This document shows positions 35,412 to 44,152 of a stretch of DNA of 64,000 bases, one piece after another. Under the pieces are notes generated by a model that was given only the letters and a program-made list of their open reading frames with translations, searched no databases and was not told the origin of the DNA. The stretch's first letter is position 1. Each line of letters opens with the position of its first letter. A program made the position numbers and the translations under genes. Origin of the DNA: Mucilaginibacter rigui (GTDB lineage Bacteria > Bacteroidota > Bacteroidia > Sphingobacteriales > Sphingobacteriaceae); the NCBI RefSeq assembly GCF_014773275.1, contig NZ_JACWMW010000002.1, positions 930,001 through 994,000 on the forward strand, read 5' to 3'.

Positions 35412-38254
35412 CCTGTAGGTAATAAAAGTGGGTAATTTCGATTCGGATCAATATACTTTGCGGTTGCAAGGACAACAAATCTGCAACTGCGTAAAATAGT
35501 TTTATTGGATAGTAGAACATTCAGCATTTCTGAAAATTGTTCTTCTTTAGTTCCTGCGTAAGACAAAGGCCGCGATGCGAGTTCTAAGGCGAAAGAAACC
35601 AAACTATCTGAATGGCAGACATTACAACGTTTGAGCACTCCATTTAACCAATCCGCCATCTCTGATAAATTGATTTCTTTACTGTCATTTCCCAAAAGCT
35701 TATATCTCAATATATTTTGCACACTTGTGTTACCTAAGAAGTGCGACAGCTTTTCAATAGAGCCTGCTATATCATTGTCATTGATAAACTCTTTTTCTGC
35801 TCTGGCCCAGTTAGTGCCGCATAGGTGTGAGAAAAGCTTAATTGTAGCGGCTTCGATTACTTTTTGCTGATGGTGTTGAGCTAAAAAGCCCGATGACCTC
35901 GCTGTAAACCATGTATTGATAAATGAAAGGTAACCAGGAATATTCAAAGCCTCATTTGAAATTAGTTTCGGACTAATAGATAAGGCTTCAAACCCTTGCA
36001 AACGATCTGAATGGCTTATAACAATACTACAATTGTGTTCGCCACGTCGTGCAAAGAAAAGTCCATTCCTTAATTGGGTGCTTTTTAATTGTGAAAAATT
36101 TTCAGTTGAAATATCCCGTTTGACTTCCGGCTCATTTAAATCGCAATATAATATTTTAAGAGGCTCATCGCAGTCAGTCTCGTCTATAAGCTTGAGGTTG
36201 GGAACACGGTCAACTGATTTATACAACCATCCGATAGGTGCCGCCTTTCTAAGAAAGATAATGTCTTTATAACCTAAGTCTTCGCATAGTATACGCAGCC
36301 GAAGCTTGTGTGAGTAAATAAGATTGTCATCCTTGTTAGCTTGTTCACATGCTTTTTTCAATTCACTATCATGAAAAGGAAATTGTATAGATTTTGAAGA
36401 AATCGTTCGGACAATTTCTTTACCAACAAAAAAATCTAGTTGAAAGATGATTGATCGGTTCTTTGGCCCAAATACTTTTACTTGAATTTTGCCTGTAAGG
36501 AGCGCATCTAAATCATCAGTGTGAGGGTCTAATCGAAAGGTAAGTCCATTGTGTAAAGTTGTGCCTTGAATCCAGCCTTCTGGCTCTCTTATTTCAAGGT
36601 GCACATAACACTCTGTATTTTTTGTGACAGAAGACTGGGAAATTGCTTCGATTTTAAGCATATGCGAACCACACGGTAATGGATCAAGTCTAATAAAAGT
36701 GGGAGATCCGGAAACTTTCCCCTTAATTGTCAATTGATAAGATCCTAAACTGATGTGAAACTCATCAATTGGATAATCTCCTAGTATGCCCAGGCATATT
36801 GATTCAGTTGTCAGCCATTCACCTGACCCACTACCATCCCATGATTGTGCAGGCAGCCCAGTTGGCCATACCCTGATACTTTTTTGTATATAAACACCTA
36901 AGTTTAATAGTATTTTCTCATCAACCTCAGGAAGGTTATCTGGGATAGTAAGTTTTTTTGCATGAATACCTTTACATTCAATATCGCAATCAGATAGCAA
37001 TTCGCTTTCTGGCCAGCCATTATTTTCAGAAACAATTAAATACTCTTCGCAAGCCCAGACGTTCTTATTTTGAACTTCTATGGCCTGACCATCTACGTTC
37101 AGATGAAATAACCAAGGCCCTTTAGAGATATTAATACTCCGCGTAAGTTCAGAAAGAGAAGCTATTTTACTTTCAAAATTGAGCAGTGTTCCACCTAGAG
37201 GCCATTCTGATAATTTTCTTATAAATGACGCTCCCAACAAGACCTCCGCAGGCAACCAAGTGCTATTCACACCATTAATCTTAACACGCGATTTTTTTAG
37301 TTGTTCTGTTACCGATGCATCGTCAATGATATCAGCAAGGCGAGGTATCTCTATAGTAGCCACCCAATTATTTCCATTATTGTGCAAACGGATTTTGGGC
37401 TTGACCGATTTTTTACTTGATTCTACAGGGCGATATGAAGATTCATTGTTGTTTTTTATTTTACTATTGCTGTTTGCGCCATATATTCTTGGTTTAATTT
37501 CCCGTCGAACACCTTGTATTAATTCCTTAGCGTTCTGCTTTTGTTCAATATCCTCTGTAATTCTCTTGAGTGTGGAACTATAAATATTATCGTCTAAAGA
37601 AGCTTCGCCTTTTTCAGCTAATAACGCTAAAGCAATTCGACCAACAAGCTCTTCATGTTGCAAAAAATTCAGAAACCTCGAAGAAGAAAAGCTATAAGCA
37701 AATCTTGCTAGTAATTTACCTACATCAATAGCATTTTTATGTTGTGAAGTGTTTAATGTATAACGTGATAGGAATAAAAGTTTTGCGAAATGATATTGTA
37801 AGTCCTGAGGTAAAATAGCATGAGTAATCGGCCAAGCAATTATTGGAAAATTTTTAGCCCATGTGCCCGTTGGTAAAACGCCGTTGAATCTTCGTTGAAA
37901 TTCTTTAAAGGCCCAACGAATAATTTCTCTGTGTGACTGTTCCCAGTAACGCAGCTTATCTTCAAAAGATATCCAATATTGATCTCCTATATATTCATAT
38001 CCTAATTCCGTAGAGTAAATAACCCATAACAGCCAATAAGATTTGTTGATGCCATTAAGACGATGATCATCCGCTAAGCGGCTCGAAATAATCTTTAACT
38101 GCGCTGGCTTAAGACCATGTTCAATTGCGAAGACCGATATACTTTTTTCTTTTCTATTTTTTGAAAGAACAGTAAAATGAGCAACAAGCATTTGTTGCCA
38201 TTCAGCTAATGACTTTGTAGCTGCATCAGATATGCTAAGCTGTTCTAATTGCAT
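35402..38254 (-). CDS. Large Druantia-associated protein (possible DruB/DruC equivalent)
   Basis: A 950-aa protein of unknown fold. The N-terminal 230 residues are helical ('WAFKEFQRRFNGVLPTGTWA' near 115). A Lys/Ser-rich linker lies near 260-290. Beta-rich repeats, perhaps Ig-like, follow, and the C-terminal 200 residues are helical again. It occupies the position between druA and druD-like genes where type I Druantia has two genes (druB and druC), so this single large gene may replace or fuse both. It overlaps druA by 20 bp. Confidence 0.55.
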   Translation of the reverse strand: MQLEQLSISDAATKSLAEWQQMLVAHFTVLSKNRKEKSISVFAIEHGLKPAQLKIISSRLADDHRLNGINKSYWLLWVIYSTELGYEYIGDQYWISFEDKLRYWEQSHREIIRWAFKEFQRRFNGVLPTGTWAKNFPIIAWPITHAILPQDLQYHFAKLLFLSRYTLNTSQHKNAIDVGKLLARFAYSFSSSRFLNFLQHEELVGRIALALLAEKGEASLDDNIYSSTLKRITEDIEQKQNAKELIQGVRREIKPRIYGANSNSKIKNNNESSYRPVESSKKSVKPKIRLHNNGNNWVATIEIPRLADIIDDASVTEQLKKSRVKINGVNSTWLPAEVLLGASFIRKLSEWPLGGTLLNFESKIASLSELTRSINISKGPWLFHLNVDGQAIEVQNKNVWACEEYLIVSENNGWPESELLSDCDIECKGIHAKKLTIPDNLPEVDEKILLNLGVYIQKSIRVWPTGLPAQSWDGSGSGEWLTTESICLGILGDYPIDEFHISLGSYQLTIKGKVSGSPTFIRLDPLPCGSHMLKIEAISQSSVTKNTECYVHLEIREPEGWIQGTTLHNGLTFRLDPHTDDLDALLTGKIQVKVFGPKNRSIIFQLDFFVGKEIVRTISSKSIQFPFHDSELKKACEQANKDDNLIYSHKLRLRILCEDLGYKDIIFLRKAAPIGWLYKSVDRVPNLKLIDETDCDEPLKILYCDLNEPEVKRDISTENFSQLKSTQLRNGLFFARRGEHNCSIVISHSDRLQGFEALSISPKLISNEALNIPGYLSFINTWFTARSSGFLAQHHQQKVIEAATIKLFSHLCGTNWARAEKEFINDNDIAGSIEKLSHFLGNTSVQNILRYKLLGNDSKEINLSEMADWLNGVLKRCNVCHSDSLVSFALELASRPLSYAGTKEEQFSEMLNVLLSNKTILRSCRFVVLATAKYIDPNRNYPLLLPTGWQ

Positions 38255-39449
38255 TAAGTTTCACTTGGCTTAAGCCGTTCATTTGTGGCCGTGGTGAATT
38301 CAATATAAGATCTTTAATGCTCGAAACCTTCCAAAGCTTATACTCTGGTCTTGAAATTGCACGAGGGATTACCCACCGTTTTACCGCCTGTGCCGCAACT
38401 TCATTCACTGTCAAAAGAGACTTTATGTTAGGTTTACCTTTACCTGATCGCAAAATTTCGATTGCATTTTCTGCCAGGGGACATATAAAAACTTCCCGAC
38501 CTACACCGTGTTTCAACAAGTCTTCTCGAAAACCTAATGCATCTAATGCAGCTCTCGCAGTTCTCAGTCGCCAGTTTGGCCCGTCACCGAATTGATGCAA
38601 ATCGGCATACGAATGACCAATCGCTCTAAGGTATTCTCGCATATCTGAAAAGATATTTTCTGGAATATGAAAGTGCCCCCATCCTTTAGTGTAGCCAATT
38701 GGTTTTAAGTATTCTCGTCCTTCTAATTTTATTCGATTATATACAGACGACTTTCCCATAGAGGATGAGGTTGTAACTGCTAAAAGTCGAGCTCCTTTCT
38801 CTTCGCCCGAAATAATTCCTTTAGAGTTGCCGTATTCTGATTTAAAGTCATCGTATAATTCTTTAGTTCTTAATAAACTAGCGATCAATTTTCCTCCTAA
38901 AAGTAAATTGTAGGGAGGGATTGCTCCTAACACATAGGCATCTAAAATATTTACTAGGCGTTGACCTCTGTCTTTTGCTGTCCATCCAATGAAATTGTCT
39001 CTGACAGATAGATTAAATACTGGATCACCTATGGCAATTAGGCCAATAAGTTTTTCATTATTTCGATCCCAAACCAGATATCGGAGGCGACGCCCAAACC
39101 CATTTGAGACTGGCACGGACCATGTTAATGATGCCAAGCGAAATAGCTTTGCTTCCCAGCCATTCCCACGGACTCTTATTAGTACGGGTGATATTAATTC
39201 TGGTACAACTTCATCTCCATTAGCAAAATATTGTATTAGTCCGGATAAATTCTCATCAATGAAGGCTTTATTAGCTTTTATACGTTCAATACGTTGGGCA
39301 GAATGTAAGTTTCTGATTATTTGTTTGTCGGATGACGGAAGCGCTAAATTTCCATCATGTGTTTTTTCGAAGCCTAGTTTTTTTAAATGCTGGCGAATTT
39401 TACGTTTCAGTCTAGATTTTGCGGTAAGGGCTTCGATAATTTTTGTCAT
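38235..39449 (-). CDS. druA: DruA, DUF4338 Druantia protein
   Basis: A 404-aa protein. The central DUF4338 domain is unmistakable: 'FGRRLRYLVWDRNNEKLIGL' near 140-160, 'AIGDPVFNLSVRDNFIGW' following, and 'DAYVLGAIPPYNLLLGGKL' near 200. DUF4338 is the defining family of DruA in type I Druantia. It is the first gene of the operon, overlapping the 950-aa gene by 20 bp. Its biochemical activity is not established to my knowledge. The DNA upstream is AT-rich with no other gene on this strand before the 39742-40164 gene. Confidence 0.88.
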   Translation of the reverse strand: MTKIIEALTAKSRLKRKIRQHLKKLGFEKTHDGNLALPSSDKQIIRNLHSAQRIERIKANKAFIDENLSGLIQYFANGDEVVPELISPVLIRVRGNGWEAKLFRLASLTWSVPVSNGFGRRLRYLVWDRNNEKLIGLIAIGDPVFNLSVRDNFIGWTAKDRGQRLVNILDAYVLGAIPPYNLLLGGKLIASLLRTKELYDDFKSEYGNSKGIISGEEKGARLLAVTTSSSMGKSSVYNRIKLEGREYLKPIGYTKGWGHFHIPENIFSDMREYLRAIGHSYADLHQFGDGPNWRLRTARAALDALGFREDLLKHGVGREVFICPLAENAIEILRSGKGKPNIKSLLTVNEVAAQAVKRWVIPRAISRPEYKLWKVSSIKDLILNSPRPQMNGLSQVKLNAIRTA

Positions 39450-39741
39450 TCAATTTCAACTTGTGAGCTAATCTATAAATATTCCGTGTCTTAAGATAAG
39501 TTTTTGATTCGTGAAGCATTATCATTAAGCCAACAATTATTCGGTATTGTGCTTGAAATAGGTAGGCTTTAGAAAATCCATACCTTTAATGGTAACTTCG
39601 AAATAATTTCGTTTGCCGCGTCATTTTGGTTATTTTGATATAATAACTCTACCGTTTCCTCTAAAGACTATGCGGCGAACTACTTTTTCGTTTGAAATAT
39701 TCCATCAGCCTCACGCTTTTAATTTATCGGAATAATAAGTG

Positions 39742-40164
39742 TCAATGTTGGTCGCATATTTGCCGGAAACATGTAGAAAAACCACAAAAACGGCAAACGA
39801 CAGGATAAAAAAGCAAGATCAGATAGACGAGCCAACCATTATCTACTTTAAGTCCGAAGACCAAAAGTGCGAAAACGACTAATATCGTTACGGCATATAC
39901 CTGGAAAGCGTAAGAAGGTTCGTTCAGAAAACTGTCGGAAATTTCCTTGTCTTTATATTCGTCGGTATGGCGGGAAACGATGCGCAGGGCAACAGGTACG
40001 GTAATACTAATAAAGCCGGCCAGCACCGTTGAAAACAGAACCAAGATTGTATGATGAAATGGCACATTCGCTAGTTCGTGTAATCGATCTCCAAACCAAT
40101 GGAAAAAGTCACGAGCGAGTGAAGAGCCACAAAATGCGAGGGTGGATAAGATTTTTTCTGGCAT
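39742..40164 (-). CDS. Hypothetical three-TM membrane protein
   Basis: A 140-aa protein with three membrane segments at about residues 40-62, 92-110 and 112-130, and a Cys-rich C-terminal end (CRFCGFSTCFRQICDQH). 'YKDKEISDSFLNEPSYAFQV' links the first two helices. The truncated-looking end may be a decay product. It lies between the Druantia operon and a helicase pseudogene, with no operon link. A membrane effector role is possible but unsupported. Confidence 0.5.
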   Translation of the reverse strand: MPEKILSTLAFCGSSLARDFFHWFGDRLHELANVPFHHTILVLFSTVLAGFISITVPVALRIVSRHTDEYKDKEISDSFLNEPSYAFQVYAVTILVVFALLVFGLKVDNGWLVYLILLFYPVVCRFCGFSTCFRQICDQH

Positions 40165-40224
40165 GGCAAGGTTTATTTAAAATTAAATGTAAGGAAAATA
40201 GTAGAATTGAAGAAAAAACAATAA

Positions 40225-40808
40225 TTAAGGCGAAATTTTAGGTGGAAAATCTATAGGACAATCAGATTGAATTAAACATATTTCTTTTAAAAGTGTGGTA
40301 ATATCCATTTCCGACGAGCTCAAGTTTTTGAATACAAAACTGTTCCCCTCTACTTTCCGACTAGCTATCAATTTCTTTCTAAGCTGTTTAGTATTTCTTT
40401 GACCAAAATCGCTCGAAACTTTTAGGATCTCCTCATTAAATCTATAGGTCTGTGATATGGTTGTTTTGCTGGAATAGCCGAAATGTTTTTCAAATTCCGT
40501 TATGATCGATATATCGCTCCCGGTAAACGAAATATAGATTGCCAGTCATCTCCAACAGCATAAAGCTTCGTTGCCGGATTTTGCGCTCTTATACTTTTTA
40601 ATAGGTTATATCTCCCCAATGACATATCTTGGAACTCATCAACCAGAATATATTTATATGTCTTTTTGAAGTCGTTATTTCTAAAGTGAGATGCCGCATC
40701 ATTGATCATGTCGTTAAAATCGACCTCATATTCCTGTGCTGATCGCGCTTGATATACCTGATATAAAGGGTCAAATATGAATGAGCCAGAGGAAGTTCCG
40801 GACGACAA
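40225..40808 (-). pseudogene. Frameshifted UvrD/helicase IV-like remnant
   Basis: The frame from about 40808 carries 'DFNDMINDAASHF', 'YILVDEFQDMSLGRYNLLKS' and 'LYAVGDDWQSIFRL', the motif II/III part of UvrD-type helicases. It then ends in 'PGAIYRS' and stops. One base inserted in the TTT run near 40525 restores 'FTGSDISIITEFEKHFGY' and 'ISQTYRFNEEILKVSS', which continue to a stop at 40225. Thus a single-base deletion broke it, and both the N-terminal Walker A part and the C-terminus are missing. Confidence 0.75.
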
Positions 40809-40866
40809 CCAGGAGGATAAAATACGTCAGGAAGGTGACAATCAGTTTATCGAACGCGCAGAATAA
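40777..40866 (+). CDS. Short acidic frame ending at a terminator
   Basis: A 29-codon frame (MNEPEEVPDDNQEDKIRQEG and nine more residues) ends 2 bp before a good terminator hairpin at 40868. A stop lies five codons upstream in frame. It overlaps the 5' end of the helicase remnant on the other strand. It may be a genuine tiny gene, or the 3' tail of an earlier gene lost when this region was rearranged. Confidence 0.3.
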   Translation: MNEPEEVPDDNQEDKIRQEGDNQFIERAE

Positions 40867-40867
40867 T

Positions 40868-40902
40868 AGAAAGAATGCCCCTTTTTGGGGCTTTCTTTTT
40901 TG
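40868..40902 (+). terminator. Intrinsic terminator
   Basis: GAAAG AAT GCCCC TTTTT GGGGC TTTC TTTTTT: a 9-bp stem with a short bulge and a T-run on the plus strand. It closes the short acidic frame. Confidence 0.7.
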
Positions 40903-40932
40903 TTAAAGGTTTGAGTGTATTGGCCTTGTAGG

Positions 40933-40967
40933 TCAAAAAAAGAGGCTGTCATTGCTGACAGCCTCTT
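40933..40967 (-). terminator. Perfect hairpin, minus-strand terminator
   Basis: AAGAGGCTGTCA (40940-40951) pairs with TGACAGCCTCTT (40956-40967) around a 4-nt loop. On the minus strand a run of T follows, so it would stop transcription moving left. Nothing coding on the minus strand is seen immediately to its right. It insulates the retron from the left side. The rest of 40968-41279 holds no gene that I can see. Confidence 0.65.
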
Positions 40968-41279
40968 GGACGTTGTTTACAAAAAGGCTTACAGGGTAAA
41001 TTTCTCCAGCACACCTTAGCTATTGAGGCTACAAGTGAGGTCAAGGTGCAAAGTTTGGTATTGCAGTTTACCACGCTCATATTTTTGGATCGTTAAGTGG
41101 TAATTCCATATTTAAGTTATTGTTTTTCCTCTTATGTTTCTATTTGCTTACCGGCACGATAGTGCTGCGGTTACTTGATTGGCAGCAGGCCTTTAAAAGT
41201 TGAAAGGGCAGTCTGATGTGAATATTGATTCAATTTGCCGTTAAACGAATAGAAAATGCAATCTAACACTTATCTTTGA

Positions 41280-41441
41280 AAAGGAGCCTACCCAAATTGA
41301 ATCTATGTGCTGGACTGCTTCGGCAATCAATGATCGGCATGTTACCCGGGTACACCCTGGGGAAAATGGTTATATTTTTAAGTGATGTATGGTTAATATC
41401 ATATTATAATACAAATGAATTTGGTAGGCTCTTTTATTTTT
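41280..41441 (+). ncRNA. Retron msr-msd candidate (a1/a2 inverted repeats)
   Basis: GAGCCTACCCAAATT at 41284-41298 (a1) is complementary to AATTTGGTAGGCTC at 41418-41431 (a2). With flanking A/T the stem extends to about 18 bp with two bulged bases. The 119 nt between hold small hairpins: TGC TTCG GCA (near 41317), CCC...GGG (near 41346) and an AU-rich GTAT...ATAC stem (41387-41412). The retron RT begins 9 bp after the repeat. Retrons carry exactly this a1-a2 bounded RNA directly upstream of the RT. The priming G and the msr/msd border cannot be placed from sequence. Confidence 0.72.
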
Positions 41442-41449
41442 AAACCAAC

Positions 41450-43465
41450 GTGAATAGCCCTTTTAGCGACCTAAAGCCGGAAATAATTACTGACATCAGG
41501 GGCAGGTTTGAAGCCTTACGCACTAAAGATGACCTCTATGATCTTTTTCAGTCGGTGATTAGGGAGTTGCCAGCGGGGGAAACCAAGCGGGAGCATTTTG
41601 AGCAAGAGATCGCCTGGCTGTATAAAAATGGTTATCCAAGAGACTACCATTTTTTTAAGATCAAAAAAACTTCCGGTAAAGATCGTCAGATCGCTTCACC
41701 TCAGGGTCCGTTAAAAACCGTGCAGCGGATCATTGCCGTTATACTTAGTTCCGTCTTTCAGCCGCACCCTCATAGCTTTGGCTTTAGAAAAGGGAGTTCC
41801 GTAGTAGATAATGCCCGGATGCACGTCGGGTTTCATTATGTTTTCAATATCGACTTGGCTGATTTTTTTACCAGTATCAGCCTTAAACGGGTAAAACGGA
41901 GTTTGGAAGGAAGTCCTTTTGGGCTGGACCTTTCTCGAGAACCTATAGCTGCCCAACTGGCCAGAATCTGCTGCATAGAATTAATAGTTCCAGGTGCCAA
42001 TTCTCGTCGCGCCTTTCTACCGCAGGGCGCGCCGAGTTCCCCTGTGCTGTCCAATATCGTTTGTCAGAAGATGGATGAGCGTTTGAATGGACTGGCTAAG
42101 CGGTTTCATCTTAATTTCAGCCGTTACGCGGATGATATTACCTTTTCAGCTAATCATAATGTTTTTCGGGAGGGATCGGAATTCCGCTTGGAGCTGGCCG
42201 ATATTGTTACCGCTTCGGGTTTTCAAATCAATCCTATTAAAACTCGTTTACAAAGGCAAAAGAACCGTCAGGAGGTTACCGGTTTAACGGTTAATCAAAA
42301 GGTGAATATCTGCCGGAAATATGTTAAGGAACTCAGGCGGTATTTGTATTACTGGGAGCGTTACGGTTTAACAAAGGCTTATGAGCTCTATCTGAAGGAC
42401 CAGCATGAGTTCCTACTCTCGGGGTCCGGGGTTCCAATGGCTGCAATCATCAAAGGCAAGCTGGACTTTCTGCACATGGTTAAAGGAGATACTGGAGATT
42501 ACCTGAAATTGCTGGCCCGTTTTCATAAAATGGACAAAGGGGGGCCAAGGAAAGTTGTTAAAGGGGAAAATGCTACACATCATCAGGAAGCTGAGCAGTT
42601 CCAGCAGCATCAACCGCATAACGTTGCAATCTTTTTGCGGTTGTTCCAGGATAGTGCGGGTCTAAAATACCTGACCCATGAATTTGATATAGGCGATGAG
42701 GTCTTCAATCTGGAACAGACCGTGGAACTGGCCGGTCGGGAGTTTCAGGCGGCTTATCAGAAACATCCAATCACCCGTGCGTTGTATGCGCGGATTAAGC
42801 AGTTCGCGTTTGAGAAAAACCCCAAATGGTGGCGCTGGCAGGATGGTAAAATGAGGGAGATCAATTTAGGCTGGAGTGCGCCTTCTGTTAGAACTTGGGC
42901 CCAAAAATTCCCGGGCACTCATCCGATGCTATTGCTACCCTACCGGGAGGAGATGATCCTGCCGTTTAAAGAAAGCATCCGGATCCGGGCACCCAAATTA
43001 AAGGAGCTCATCAACGCGAATATTAAAGCGAAATTTCGGGAAGCGGCGGCTGATTGGGATGTAGAACTTAACGATCTGGAACGCGCGGATATTTATACAG
43101 ATGTCGATATGCTGCTAGGCGGCATACGTCATTTGCTGGACGGGATTTTGGAGCGTGGGGAGGTATCACGAAAGCTACTGATAACTTACCGCAAAACGGT
43201 TGTTAGCGGGCGGGAGATGAAAATGATTGAGATAATCCACACGGCGTCGATTTGTTATAAAGATGCAGCAATCTCTGAACTATTGAATGGCAACTTCCTG
43301 GAAGCTAAGAACGCTTTCTATGGACTGTGCAATTGGTCAGTGACGGCGATATTCAATGACGGCGCCTATCGGTTAAATATTTTAAAAGACGATGTCGACA
43401 TGCCCGAGCGGGAAGCTGTGATGGTTAAGGTGCTCGGTTTTACACATCATTTATACTTCTATTAA
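41450..43465 (+). CDS. Retron reverse transcriptase with long C-terminal extension
   Basis: A 671-aa protein from a GTG start. Residues 60-300 are an RT with 'FNIDLADFFTSI' (Asp135), YADD at 226-229 and 'LPQGAPSSPVLSNI' near 190-203. The retron hallmarks are both present: NAxxH as N121-H125 in 'VDNARMHVG', and VTG at 276-278 in 'QEVTGLTVNQ'. From about residue 340 comes a 330-residue extension with 'KNPKWWRWQDGKMREINLGW', which I do not recognise. Ordinary retron RTs are about 300-400 aa, so this one is fused to another domain. The next gene starts 1 bp after the stop. Confidence 0.88.
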   Translation: MNSPFSDLKPEIITDIRGRFEALRTKDDLYDLFQSVIRELPAGETKREHFEQEIAWLYKNGYPRDYHFFKIKKTSGKDRQIASPQGPLKTVQRIIAVILSSVFQPHPHSFGFRKGSSVVDNARMHVGFHYVFNIDLADFFTSISLKRVKRSLEGSPFGLDLSREPIAAQLARICCIELIVPGANSRRAFLPQGAPSSPVLSNIVCQKMDERLNGLAKRFHLNFSRYADDITFSANHNVFREGSEFRLELADIVTASGFQINPIKTRLQRQKNRQEVTGLTVNQKVNICRKYVKELRRYLYYWERYGLTKAYELYLKDQHEFLLSGSGVPMAAIIKGKLDFLHMVKGDTGDYLKLLARFHKMDKGGPRKVVKGENATHHQEAEQFQQHQPHNVAIFLRLFQDSAGLKYLTHEFDIGDEVFNLEQTVELAGREFQAAYQKHPITRALYARIKQFAFEKNPKWWRWQDGKMREINLGWSAPSVRTWAQKFPGTHPMLLLPYREEMILPFKESIRIRAPKLKELINANIKAKFREAAADWDVELNDLERADIYTDVDMLLGGIRHLLDGILERGEVSRKLLITYRKTVVSGREMKMIEIIHTASICYKDAAISELLNGNFLEAKNAFYGLCNWSVTAIFNDGAYRLNILKDDVDMPEREAVMVKVLGFTHHLYFY

Positions 43466-44152
43466 ATGATTTACCTAATCGATGATAACCGCCGGGACCA
43501 GCAAAAGGAATACCATTGCCAGTTTTTGGCAGCAGGAACCTACAGTCACTTCATTAAGCCGCTTTATCGATTGACTCCGGATGAGGACCTGAATTTTTTA
43601 AAAAGCGCTGATGCGATCTTTGTTCACAGTTCTTTCCCTGATTTTGATGGCCAAGGTAAGGTGATCGAAGGTCAATCAGAAGTCTATGAAAAAATTTTTA
43701 ACCTGCTTAAAGATGAGCCTGCCATCCCTTATGTGCTTTTTAGTAACGGAGACACCGAACCGGCGTTTGATCCGGAAAACCCGCTGGGTCTTGATAGGAT
43801 CAATAAACGGTTATTCTATCTTAATTTGGGTGATTTTTTGACCGCGTATGAAAAAGATAAGGTGCCGGAATTGCGAATACTGGCCTATGGGGGGAATTTC
43901 TTGTCACGGGATATGTTGGTCTTATTTGACCGGTTGAATAGTTTATTCCTGTCGGGTGCGGGAATGAAAGAAAAAGCGGAGATCGAACGACTGAGCCGCT
44001 TACTGGGTGAACTAGTGGGTGGCGATCCGCGTATTCCCGCAATGCTCGCTACTGTACTTAAGGGCGAATCAGAATTCAACGCCTATTTAACTTATCTGGA
44101 AAAAATCATTAAGGCATATATCAGACATGGACGGAACATTTATCATCAGTGA
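43466..44152 (+). CDS. Receiver-like protein in the retron operon
   Basis: A 228-aa protein. The N-terminus MIYLIDDNRR has the paired acids of receiver (REC) domains at residues 6-7. At the place of the phosphoacceptor the strand reads 'DAIFVHSSFPDFDG', so Asp is absent or shifted, and the later strand is 'IPYVLFSNGD'. It may be a pseudo-receiver. The C-terminal half is helical ('ERLSRLLGELVGGDPRIPAM'). It follows the RT gene with no gap, and overlaps the next gene by 26 bp, so the three form one translational unit. Confidence 0.65.
   Translation: MIYLIDDNRRDQQKEYHCQFLAAGTYSHFIKPLYRLTPDEDLNFLKSADAIFVHSSFPDFDGQGKVIEGQSEVYEKIFNLLKDEPAIPYVLFSNGDTEPAFDPENPLGLDRINKRLFYLNLGDFLTAYEKDKVPELRILAYGGNFLSRDMLVLFDRLNSLFLSGAGMKEKAEIERLSRLLGELVGGDPRIPAMLATVLKGESEFNAYLTYLEKIIKAYIRHGRNIYHQ

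Noticed and set aside
41450..43465. Group II intron or DGR reverse transcriptase
   Set aside because: NAxxH and VTG retron motifs and the a1/a2 repeats are present, and no intron maturase domain or template/variable repeat is seen.
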